From NCBI GenBank assembly GCA_034005145.1, contig JAVEVH010000046.1, positions 1 through 5,564 of the forward strand: DNA of 5,564 bases, given 5' to 3'. The translations under genes and the position numbers were made by a program. Origin of the DNA: JAVEVH01 sp034005145. GTDB taxonomy: Bacteria; Patescibacteriota; Dojkabacteria; SC72. The notes beneath the pieces were generated by a model. The model did not search any database. It was not told the origin of the DNA and worked only from the letters and a program-made list of their open reading frames with translations. Below are positions 1 to 5,564 of the stretch, piece after piece; positions within the stretch are counted from its first letter, which is position 1; each line of letters starts with the position of its first letter.

Positions 1-256
1 CAATACCTTCTGTTTTTAATACATTCCATTTAGTATTTTTAATACCTTTTATCATTTCTAATATATCTTTCTCTAATTCTTCTTCTAAGTGATACAAAGC
101 TATATCACTTTCTCCATGTTTAGTATGAGTACTTAACCAATATACATCTCCTTTAGATATATCAAATACAGTAGTAAGAAATTCTTTTAAATATGGCATT
201 TGTTTATACTCTTTAGTATCTAAGAGAACACCATCTATGTCGAGGTAGATTTTCAT
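1..256 (-). CDS. HAD-superfamily phosphatase-like protein (5' part only)
   Basis: The first 85 codons of a minus-strand gene are present, and its 3' end lies beyond the left edge. The product opens with MKIYLDIDGVLLDTKEY. DIDGVLLD (residues 6-13) is HAD motif I, with D6 as the expected nucleophile and D8 as the acid/base. WLST (about residues 42-45) after a beta-strand-like stretch fits motif II. A short Glu/Lys-rich helical segment follows. HAD proteins with this compact form are usually small cytosolic phosphatases or nucleotidases; the substrate cannot be told here. The start at 256-254 is favoured because motif I begins within six residues, as is usual, and GGAGAAG lies 7 nt upstream. The gene follows the DUF262 gene on the same strand after a 56-bp gap, but its AT-rich codons suit the host background. 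It is probably a resident gene flanking the defence cassette rather than part of it. Confidence 0.8.
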   Translation of the reverse strand, partial: MKIYLDIDGVLLDTKEYKQMPYLKEFLTTVFDISKGDVYWLSTHTKHGESDIALYHLEEELEKDILEMIKGIKNTKWNVLKTEGI

Positions 257-263
257 ATATATT

Positions 264-270
264 CTTCTCC
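264..270 (-). promoter_or_regulatory. Shine-Dalgarno site of the HAD gene
   Basis: On the minus strand GGAGAAG (270 to 264) lies 7 nt before the ATG at 256. It is the only clear Shine-Dalgarno sequence among the starts in this window. It supports that start and suggests translation from a leadered transcript, possibly read through from the gene upstream. Confidence 0.6.
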
Positions 271-312
271 AAACAATATATTAAAGCAAGTTCTTTCTCT
301 GTAATTTTTAAA

Positions 313-2058
313 CTATAACTTTTTATAAACCCACATTTTGCTAATTTTTTCAGCTAGATCTTCACCCCTAGTTTCTATTGCAAGTTTAAAATCTGTTTTA
401 AACAATTCTCCATATTTTGTTACTATTTCTTTATTAATCTCAAATGAAGATTTCGAATAAACTTCAGTCTTTATCTCAAAAGAATTATCCTTACATTTTT
501 CTCCATTATCTTCACTTGTTAAGAGGGTAAGATTTCCTAAAGAATGAACATAATCATCTATTTCTATTGCCGTTAAGTTCCACTTTGCTGGATTCTGAGG
601 GACAATATGTTCAATTTCTGGAGAATTAATAGAAATCTCTTTGTTGTCACTGTGCATTAAATCAGTAATTGCTTGAGTAATAAGTTGTCTATCACTTTTA
701 TAAGAAACATCTTGTACAAAATACTTTGAGAAATCTTCGTGCGAATTGACCTTCGAGAATAATTCTTCAAAATCTGTTCGTAATTTAGTCAACAATCTTC
801 TTTTATCACCTTCCTCCGTAATATAAAGACTCATCGCTGCAAAAGTCCTTTCATATGCAGAAGGACTAATATCTGAATATCTAGCTCTCACAACAAAAAT
901 CCAAAGATTCTGAAGAACACTTAACCATTCTGACTCTTTAAGTATTTTACCGTTCTTTGACTTTTTATAAATAGATAATAACACCATATATACTTGTTCA
1001 TTGTTTATATATTGGAACTTCCGAAATGCTTCAAGTAATTTCTTTGAAATTTTTAGTTCGTTTTCTAATCTTTGATATAAAAGTCCAAGATAAATATGTG
1101 CATACTCGTTTAAAGAAATAACATAATTCTTTATTTCGGATGGTTCTCTATTTTCTATTTCATACTCCCTTATTCTTTGGAATAAATTCCCACTAGAAAT
1201 ATAGCCATGATGCATAGTCCAATAATATCTAATAAATCTTGTAATTTTACCAGGATCCGTTTCCTCGAATAATTCTTCCATCTCTCTCCAATAATATTCT
1301 GCGGTTTCCTGCGCATTTTGGTCTGAATTCGTAGATTTTAAAATAGAGTTCTTGATTAGATCTCCAGGGGTAAGACCCAAACCGGTAGAATTAAAGCCTT
1401 CAAAAATATTATATATTTCAACTTCTGATTCTAAAACTATTACAACAAATTGCAGAGAAAGGAGTTTATCCTTTAATTCTGAGAGCTTTGATAATTCAGA
1501 GTGTTTTGAGTAATCACGGATGTACTTAACGGCTATTTTATAATTTGAGAGGTATCTTGCCTGCTGTTTATCCAAGACCCTTGTATCCATAAGCTCCTTG
1601 TTTCTCTTGATGATAGCATCAAATATTGTTTGATAACTCTCTCTTCCTAAGATAAGTCTTATATGACTCTCGTTATAAGGATCGATATGGAACAATCTAT
1701 AATTAATAATTGCAATTGCATTATCCACGGTTTTTAGATCTTCAATATTCTCTTTAGTATTAATTTCCTCCTTCAAGGATAAGTAAACCTCTTTTAGAGC
1801 AGCAAGAAATAAAAATATCGTTGTTAATCTTTGTTGTCCATCAACAATTGACAGGGGAGATTCTTCTATTTCCTGTTTAACCGCAACAATATTTCCTAAG
1901 AAATAATTCTTCTCATTAGAAATTAAAGAGTCCCAGAACTCTTGTAATTGTTTATTTTTCCATGCATATGGTCTTTGGAAATTTGGTATTTCAAACCTTT
2001 TGTAAGTATCACAAAGATTTGTAAAAATAAAATCTCTTGTATCCTTAAATTTTGCCAT
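313..2058 (-). CDS. DUF262-DUF1524 protein, GmrSD/SspE-like defence nuclease
   Basis: This is a 581-residue protein with both domains of single-chain Type IV restriction enzymes. The N-terminal DUF262 (ParB/sulfiredoxin-like) domain shows FQRPYAW (27-33), the signature DGQQRLT (73-79) and FEGFNSTGLGLTPGDLIKN (219-237). In the family this domain binds or hydrolyses NTP and controls the nuclease. The C-terminal DUF1524 domain, a His-Asn-His nuclease, shows EHIVPQ (483-488, H484 as catalytic His), LGNLTLL (507-513), N518 and an F-x-x-K-x-x-x-Y tail (F527, K530, Y534). Relatives include GmrSD and BrxU (glucosylated or hydroxymethylated cytosine) and SspE (phosphorothioate-linked defence). Both active sites look intact and the length is usual for a fused form. 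The middle region (about 240-470) is helical and probably decides target or partner recognition. The start at 2058 is the only Met before the first motif, and no Shine-Dalgarno precedes it. The gene is divergent from a GATC-type R-M operon, so a target other than methylated GATC is expected. The family call is firm; the substrate is unknown. Confidence 0.88.
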   Translation of the reverse strand: MAKFKDTRDFIFTNLCDTYKRFEIPNFQRPYAWKNKQLQEFWDSLISNEKNYFLGNIVAVKQEIEESPLSIVDGQQRLTTIFLFLAALKEVYLSLKEEINTKENIEDLKTVDNAIAIINYRLFHIDPYNESHIRLILGRESYQTIFDAIIKRNKELMDTRVLDKQQARYLSNYKIAVKYIRDYSKHSELSKLSELKDKLLSLQFVVIVLESEVEIYNIFEGFNSTGLGLTPGDLIKNSILKSTNSDQNAQETAEYYWREMEELFEETDPGKITRFIRYYWTMHHGYISSGNLFQRIREYEIENREPSEIKNYVISLNEYAHIYLGLLYQRLENELKISKKLLEAFRKFQYINNEQVYMVLLSIYKKSKNGKILKESEWLSVLQNLWIFVVRARYSDISPSAYERTFAAMSLYITEEGDKRRLLTKLRTDFEELFSKVNSHEDFSKYFVQDVSYKSDRQLITQAITDLMHSDNKEISINSPEIEHIVPQNPAKWNLTAIEIDDYVHSLGNLTLLTSEDNGEKCKDNSFEIKTEVYSKSSFEINKEIVTKYGELFKTDFKLAIETRGEDLAEKISKMWVYKKL

Positions 2059-2072
2059 TTAGATTAACAATT

Positions 2073-2078
2073 ATTTTA
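2073..2078 (-). promoter_or_regulatory. Possible -10 box of the DUF262 gene
   Basis: TAAAAT on the minus strand (2078 to 2073) would place transcription start near 2066, giving a leader of about 8 nt. A second candidate, GATAAT (2093 to 2088), would give about 23 nt. Neither has a convincing -35 box, so the choice is uncertain. Confidence 0.3.
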
Positions 2079-2155
2079 ATTCAACATATTATCCTTCATA
2101 TATTTTCTATTGTCTAGAAAGGCACTGTTTTGTTCAGGAGAAGTTAACCTATTCT

Positions 2156-2164
2156 TGATATAAT
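2156..2164 (+). promoter_or_regulatory. Extended -10 promoter of the three-gene R-M operon
   Basis: TGATATAAT matches the extended -10 consensus TGnTATAAT exactly. Only 6 nt separate TATAAT (2159-2164) from the ATG at 2171, so the predicted transcription start falls at or within a base of the A of the ATG. The mRNA would be leaderless. No good -35 hexamer stands 16-18 nt upstream, which an extended -10 does not require. No Shine-Dalgarno is present between the box and the ATG. Confidence 0.6.
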
Positions 2165-2170
2165 TTCCTT

Positions 2171-2956
2171 ATGAAATATTTCTCTACAAAAAACTTTACA
2201 CTATACAAAGACGACTCCCTCAATCTTCTTAAAAAGTTTCCTAACAACAAATTTAATATGATCTTTGCAGATCCCCCCTATTTTCTTTCTAACGGCACTT
2301 TCAGTTGTCAGAATGGAAAAATGGTTAATGTAAAAAAGGGAGATTGGGACATGTCAAATTCCTTAGAAGAGACAGTTGAATTTCACAAAACATGGCTAAA
2401 GGAATGTAAGAGAGTATTAAAACCAAATGGAACCATATGGGTAAGTGGAACATATCACTCTATATACCAATGTGGGATATTGATTCAAGAATTGGGATAT
2501 AGAATTTTAAATGATATTGCATGGTTTAAACCAAATGCATCTCCCAATTTAAGTTGTAGATTCTTCACAGCAAGTCACGAGACTCTAATATGGGCAAGAA
2601 AGGAACAGAAAAAACCTCATACTTTTAACTACAACCTTATGAAAAATGGGAGTTGGGATGAAGATAAAATAAAGAAGCCTAATAAACAAATGAGAAGTGT
2701 GTGGGAAATAAAGACAACTCCACTTTCAGAAAAAATATATGGAAAACATCCTACACAGAAGCCAAAAGAATTGTTAAAAAGAATTATATTAGCCAGTACT
2801 AACAAAGGAGATTTGATTTTAGATCCTTTCACCGGTAGTTCCACTACAGGTCTGGTTGCTGTAGAATACGGTAGGAAGTTTATAGGTATTGATAAAGAAA
2901 AAGAATATTTAGATTTATCAATACAGAGATATAATAATTTAAAAACAAACATCTAG
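2171..2956 (+). CDS. Beta-class DNA adenine-N6 methyltransferase, DpnA/M2.DpnII-like
   Basis: This 261-residue SAM-dependent methyltransferase has beta-class order, with catalytic motif IV before the SAM-binding motif. Motif IV is ADPPYFLSNG (33-42). DWD (58-60) and LKPNGTIWVSGT (83-94) follow, then a recognition region with PNLSCRFFTASHETLIWARK (125-144). KHPTQKP (192-198) precedes the SAM-binding motif DPFTGSSTTG (218-227) and FIGID (237-241). The ADPPYFLSNG, PNLSCR and KHPTQKP blocks match what I recall of DpnA (M2.DpnII) and MboI B-type enzymes, which methylate adenine in GATC. DpnA also acts on single-stranded DNA and protects incoming transforming DNA. GATC specificity is inferred from this likeness. 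All catalytic motifs are intact and the length is normal. It is the first gene of the operon and is probably translated from a leaderless mRNA; the next gene starts 1 nt after its stop. Of its first 60 codons about 16 end in C, far more than in the neighbour at 4626-5372, which suggests recent transfer. Confidence 0.88.
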   Translation: MKYFSTKNFTLYKDDSLNLLKKFPNNKFNMIFADPPYFLSNGTFSCQNGKMVNVKKGDWDMSNSLEETVEFHKTWLKECKRVLKPNGTIWVSGTYHSIYQCGILIQELGYRILNDIAWFKPNASPNLSCRFFTASHETLIWARKEQKKPHTFNYNLMKNGSWDEDKIKKPNKQMRSVWEIKTTPLSEKIYGKHPTQKPKELLKRIILASTNKGDLILDPFTGSSTTGLVAVEYGRKFIGIDKEKEYLDLSIQRYNNLKTNI

Positions 2957-2957
2957 A

Positions 2958-3710
2958 ATGACAATAAAAGATGAAATTTGGGAGAAGATTGGTCGGGATA
3001 TTAACATCAAAGAACACGACTTTGAGAAAGGACCTCTGCAAATTACAGCTTCTGAGATTAAACAAAGTGCTAAAGATTTCAAAGTCAAAGAACCACGGAT
3101 ATTATGTAAACATGACAGTAGAGAATCACGACCTAAAATATTTCAAGACCTAGGTCTCTTTATACTACCAATCAAAAACGGTACCTATGTAATTGTGAAA
3201 GGGGAAGGATATGTAGACATACCAGAGATAACTTCAGAACCTGAGGTCCATCAATCTATACTTGATTTCAAGTTAGAAACCTCAACCGTCGGTAACTCGG
3301 AGATGCAACATTTAGATTTTGCATACGCCTCAAGTATCATTAGGACCTTTACTAACGACACTTCGTTAGTTTTGACAATAAGGGGAAGAAAATATACTCC
3401 AGAATTTTCTTTCAAAGTTTCAAACTATCAAATATCAACACAAAGCGTACAAACAGAAGTTGATGCAGGATATGAAGGAAAAGATTCAATAGTGTTGGTT
3501 GAAGCAAAAAACTCAACCACAAACAATGAAATCATTCGTCAACTTTACTACCCCTACAGAAAATGGGAAGAGCAGACAAGTAAAAAAGTAACTACACTGT
3601 TTTTTGAAAAAAGAGGTCCCTATTTTTATCTTTGGCAGTTTGATTTTGAAGACAAGCAAAATTACAATAGTATTAAATTTACTAAATCTGCCCGATTTAA
3701 AATTCAATGA
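2958..3710 (+). CDS. Putative Type II restriction endonuclease, PD-(D/E)XK type
   Basis: This 250-residue protein lies between two DpnII-type methyltransferase genes, where a restriction enzyme is expected. TEVDAGYEGKDSIVLVEAKN (166-185) fits a PD-(D/E)XK active site: D169, then 13 residues on E182-A-K184, the latter inside a hydrophobic strand (SIVLVEAK). QLYYPYRKW (195-203) follows, the helix with aromatic and basic residues often seen after the ExK strand. The N-terminal part has HDSRESRPKIFQDLGLFILP (52-71), and IRGRKY (141-146) precedes the nuclease core. No signal peptide, membrane segment or ATPase motif is visible. I do not recognise it as the classic DpnII/MboI endonuclease, so the family is left open. 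GATC cleavage is inferred only from the partner methylases. Translation is probably coupled: the ATG is 1 nt after the upstream stop with no Shine-Dalgarno, and its own stop overlaps the next start as ATGA. Alternatively it could be a nicking enzyme or one needing methylated sites. Confidence 0.72.
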   Translation: MTIKDEIWEKIGRDINIKEHDFEKGPLQITASEIKQSAKDFKVKEPRILCKHDSRESRPKIFQDLGLFILPIKNGTYVIVKGEGYVDIPEITSEPEVHQSILDFKLETSTVGNSEMQHLDFAYASSIIRTFTNDTSLVLTIRGRKYTPEFSFKVSNYQISTQSVQTEVDAGYEGKDSIVLVEAKNSTTNNEIIRQLYYPYRKWEEQTSKKVTTLFFEKRGPYFYLWQFDFEDKQNYNSIKFTKSARFKIQ

Positions 3711-4600
3711 TCCAAGCCAAACCTTTTCTAAAATGGGCTGGAGGTAAGAGACAATTACTTAATGACATTGAAAATATCCTCCCCCCAGAAATAAAAAAAA
3801 ATGAAGAAATAGATCTCTATATAGAACCTTTTGTTGGAGGAGGTGCTCTTTTGTTCCATCTTCTTTCTAATTACTCTGTTAAAGAAAGTATTATTAACGA
3901 TATAAATCCAGATTTGATTCTTTCGTACAAAGTAATCAAACAGTACCCTGAGGAATTAATTAAAAAATTGAGGGAAATAGAGAATGAATATTTATCTCTT
4001 TCTTACGAAGAACGAAAAGAATATTTCTATCATAACCTGAGAACCAAATTTAACGAATTAAAGATTAATTATTCAAAACTTGACACCAAATCTTCTGTTG
4101 AAAAGGTGGCACTACTCATTGCTTTAAATAAAACCTGTTTTAATGGGTTGTATAGACAAAACAGCAGAGGAGAATTTAATGTACCTGTTGGTAGATATAA
4201 AAATCCTAAAATTCTAGATGAAGAGAATCTACGAAATGTAAGTACTTTGTTAAAAAATACTAAAATAGTATATGGCAGTTATGACTCAATAAATATACCA
4301 ACAAAAACTAATGCTCTTATTTATTTCGATCCTCCATATAGACCTTTAACTACTTCGGGTTTTACAAAGTACTCAAAAGAAGATTTTAATGACAAGGATC
4401 AGAAACAACTAGCAAAATACTTTAGAAGGCTTAGCAAAGACAAGCATTATCTTTTACTAAGTAATTCTGATACAAAAGATGGTTTCTTTGATGAGTTGTA
4501 TAAGGGTTTTAATATAAAAAGAGTCTCAGCAAAACGATCTATAAATTCAAAAGCCAATGGTAGGGGAAATATTAATGAGCTGTTGATTATAAATTACTAA
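3707..4600 (+). CDS. Alpha-class DNA adenine methyltransferase, Dam/DpnM-like
   Basis: This 297-residue Dam-family enzyme (MethyltransfD12) is predicted to methylate adenine N6 in duplex GATC. KPFLKWAGGKRQLL (5-18) and EPFVGGGALLF (40-50) form the SAM-binding region. NKTCFNGLYRQNSRGEFNVP (141-160) is the conserved block typical of GATC-specific Dam enzymes. Catalytic motif IV is DPPY (208-211), extended as YRPLTTSGFTKYSKEDF like DpnM/M1.DpnII. LLLSNSD (249-255) and a closing NELLIINY complete the fold. The length is near that of DpnM and E. coli Dam, and all motifs are intact. The ATG overlaps the previous stop (ATGA), so translation should be coupled. It is last in the operon, after the nuclease, which is odd because in the DpnII locus the M-type methylase comes first. 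A GATC site (3709-3712) sits across its own start codon. The next gene is convergent and begins its 3' end 25 bp downstream. Confidence 0.93.
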   Translation: MIQAKPFLKWAGGKRQLLNDIENILPPEIKKNEEIDLYIEPFVGGGALLFHLLSNYSVKESIINDINPDLILSYKVIKQYPEELIKKLREIENEYLSLSYEERKEYFYHNLRTKFNELKINYSKLDTKSSVEKVALLIALNKTCFNGLYRQNSRGEFNVPVGRYKNPKILDEENLRNVSTLLKNTKIVYGSYDSINIPTKTNALIYFDPPYRPLTTSGFTKYSKEDFNDKDQKQLAKYFRRLSKDKHYLLLSNSDTKDGFFDELYKGFNIKRVSAKRSINSKANGRGNINELLIINY

Positions 4601-4625
4601 ATTCGCCTTTCTTCCAAACATACCC

Positions 4626-5372
4626 CTACCTCAAGATCTCTCTCATCTCCTCCGTCAAATATCCCTTAGCCTTCTCCCACATATCTATATCTAAACCATA
4701 ATAAGCTTCAGATATACTACCTGTAATAGCAGCTAAAGTATCAGCATCACCACCTAAAGATATACTATTCCTAATACTATCTTCAAAACTATTACTCTCT
4801 AAAAAACAAATAAAAGAAAAAGGAACTGTACCAATAGCTAACTCATTATATTCATAACTATCCCTTACCTCATCTAAAGACTTACTTAAATCATACTTAA
4901 ACTTACTCTCAACATATCCCTTTATCTCTTCCTTACTCTTTTTAATCCTACTTAGATATATACACATAGCTACTGCCTGAGCACTCTCTATCCCCTCTAT
5001 ATGATCATGTGTTATCTCTGATACCCTCTTAGCTTCTCTAAGTACATCTTCCTCTGTATTAAATAACCAACCTACACTAGATACTCTCATAGCAGATCCA
5101 TTACCTTTACTTCCATACGGTTTTTTCTCTTTACTTAATATCCATTCAAAGAACATACCTCCATATCCCCTATTAGGATATTTCTCTATCCATTTCATAA
5201 AGGATTGTTCTAATGGAATACTATTCTTTAAAGAATCATATACAGCAATTGTTAAGACAGAATCATCTGTAAATGTACTACCGTATGGAAAAAGTTCAAA
5301 CTCTTTAGTAGTAACCTTACTACTAAACTCTCTTGTACTCCCTACTATATCTCCAATAATGGCTCCTCTCAT
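4626..5372 (-). CDS. ADP-ribosylglycohydrolase family protein (DraG/ARH-like)
   Basis: This 248-residue protein has the dinuclear-metal hydrolase motifs of the family: GDIVGS (7-12), FTDDS (34-38, with T35, D36 and D37 as metal ligands), GNGSAMRV (90-97), SEITHDH (118-124) and LGGDADTLAAITGSI (206-220, with D209, D211 and T212 completing the metal site). Members remove ADP-ribose from proteins or hydrolyse related ADP-ribose adducts; the substrate cannot be told. It is shorter than many family members (often near 300 residues), but no motif is missing. The start at 5372 puts the first motif at residue 7, and the next in-frame Met is only at residue 59. A TATAAT box lies 8 nt upstream and there is no Shine-Dalgarno. 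Codon use is extreme: by hand count about 6 of 248 codons end in C, and all 11 arginines are AGA or AGG. It looks like a resident gene bordering the defence cassette. A role in defence is possible but nothing here shows it. Confidence 0.9.
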   Translation of the reverse strand: MRGAIIGDIVGSTREFSSKVTTKEFELFPYGSTFTDDSVLTIAVYDSLKNSIPLEQSFMKWIEKYPNRGYGGMFFEWILSKEKKPYGSKGNGSAMRVSSVGWLFNTEEDVLREAKRVSEITHDHIEGIESAQAVAMCIYLSRIKKSKEEIKGYVESKFKYDLSKSLDEVRDSYEYNELAIGTVPFSFICFLESNSFEDSIRNSISLGGDADTLAAITGSISEAYYGLDIDMWEKAKGYLTEEMREILR

Positions 5373-5380
5373 ATATCAGT

Positions 5381-5386
5381 ATTATA
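5381..5386 (-). promoter_or_regulatory. -10 box of the ADP-ribosylglycohydrolase gene
   Basis: A perfect TATAAT on the minus strand (5386 to 5381) ends 8 nt before the ATG at 5372. Transcription would start near 5374, leaving a leader of about 2 nt. No good -35 is seen at the usual spacing. The 65-bp region 5373-5437 serves this gene and the KilA-N gene in opposite directions. Confidence 0.5.
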
Positions 5387-5425
5387 CATAATTCCCCTGT
5401 TCAAACATATTTAATATCTCCTAAC

Positions 5426-5431
5426 TAAAAT
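5426..5431 (+). promoter_or_regulatory. Possible -10 box of the KilA-N gene
   Basis: TAAAAT lies 6 nt before the ATG at 5438, the same spacing as at the R-M operon promoter. The predicted start of transcription is the A of the ATG. No -35 box and no Shine-Dalgarno are visible. AT-rich sequence makes such hexamers common, so the call rests on the shared spacing. Confidence 0.35.
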
Positions 5432-5437
5432 ATATGT

Positions 5438-5564
5438 ATGGAGAAAATAAAGGTAAAAGGAAAAGATATTGAAATACTCTCTAAAGGAAATAATGAGTAC
5501 ATATCACTAACCAGTATTGCTAAATACAAAAATCCAAAAGAGCCTAAAGATATAATAAAGAATT
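5438..5564 (+). CDS. KilA-N domain protein (N-terminal part only)
   Basis: The first 42 codons are present and the gene runs off the right edge. The product begins MEKIKVKGKDIEI, and YISLTSIAKYKNPKEPKDII (21-40) matches the start of the KilA-N domain, whose members typically read 'isLTDIAk.kn.ep...I.nWlr'. KilA-N is a DNA-binding domain first known from phage P1 KilA and large DNA viruses, and it is also found in many bacterial proteins of unknown role. The ATG at 5438 is chosen because the overlapping ATG at 5434 opens a frame that stops after 12 codons. It is divergent from the ADP-ribosylglycohydrolase gene. Whether it is a phage remnant or a resident gene cannot be told without the missing part. 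Confidence 0.8.
   Translation, partial: MEKIKVKGKDIEILSKGNNEYISLTSIAKYKNPKEPKDIIKN

Noticed and set aside
219..353. A minus-strand frame between the DUF262 and HAD genes reading ...KITEKELALIYCLEKNI..., resembling the tail of a disrupted gene.
   Set aside because: It has no ATG, GTG or TTG start, overlaps the DUF262 3' end and runs on out of frame into the HAD gene. The Lys/Glu-rich look is expected from AT- and purine-rich DNA.
2629..3065. Minus-strand open frames of 107 and 61 codons opposite the DpnA-like and nuclease genes.
   Set aside because: They lie fully or largely opposite strongly supported genes, and their Phe/Leu/Ser-rich composition is that of an antisense shadow.
2971..3153. 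A 60-codon plus-strand frame inside the nuclease gene.
   Set aside because: It is a shifted-frame shadow of the nuclease gene with no start signal of its own. A controller protein was considered, but no helix-turn-helix pattern is seen.
3513..3707. A 64-codon minus-strand frame opposite the 3' end of the nuclease gene.
   Set aside because: It is antisense to the nuclease catalytic region and has a biased composition and no ribosome-binding site.
3707..3733. Possible recoding of TGA (Gly in some Patescibacteria), which would extend the nuclease past 3710.
   Set aside because: Reading through adds only seven residues before TAA, and the ATGA overlap with a well-supported start is a normal coupled junction, so TGA as stop is the simpler reading.
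4559..4630. Inverted repeat GGTAGGGG (4559-4566) and CCCCTACC (4623-4630) around the convergent gene ends, considered as a terminator or integration scar.
   Set aside because: The 56-nt loop is far too long for an intrinsic terminator, there is no T-run, and both arms lie within coding sequence. An 8-bp match is likely by chance.

Overview
The window is AT-rich bacterial DNA that uses standard stop codons. It holds a compact restriction-modification (defence) cassette of about 4.3 kb (roughly 313-4600) between host-like genes. The organism cannot be named from sequence alone. The very low use of C-ending codons in the 4626-5372 gene, the exclusive AGA/AGG arginine codons there, the KilA-N gene at the right edge and the promoter-to-ATG spacing would fit a small-genome, AT-rich bacterium such as a Patescibacteria/CPR member. 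That is a low-confidence guess.

Layout from left to right: (1) the 5' part of a HAD-fold phosphatase-like gene on the minus strand (start at 256, running off the left edge); (2) a 581-codon DUF262-DUF1524 protein on the minus strand (GmrSD/SspE-like, a ParB-like NTPase domain plus an HNH-type nuclease domain); (3) a 112-bp divergent promoter region; (4) a tightly packed plus-strand operon of three genes. These are a beta-class adenine methyltransferase resembling DpnA/M2.DpnII, a 250-residue protein with a PD-(D/E)XK nuclease signature, and an alpha-class Dam/DpnM-like adenine methyltransferase; (5) a convergent ADP-ribosylglycohydrolase gene on the minus strand; (6) a 65-bp divergent promoter region; (7) the start of a KilA-N domain gene running off the right edge.

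The central operon has the two-methyltransferase-plus-nuclease content of DpnII/MboI Type II systems, and the expected target is GATC. The gene order (A-type MTase, nuclease, M-type MTase) differs from the textbook dpnM-dpnA-dpnB order, and I do not recognise the nuclease as the classic DpnII/MboI fold. The divergently transcribed DUF262-DUF1524 gene would add a second layer of defence aimed at some other DNA modification or at foreign DNA. The three-gene operon differs sharply in codon use from the ADP-ribosylglycohydrolase gene beside it, which supports acquisition by horizontal transfer.

There are no RNA genes, CRISPR arrays, insertion sequences or gene-free stretches longer than 112 bp. 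Three genes that begin transcription units have a -10-like hexamer only 6-8 nt before the ATG and no Shine-Dalgarno sequence, which suggests leaderless transcripts.
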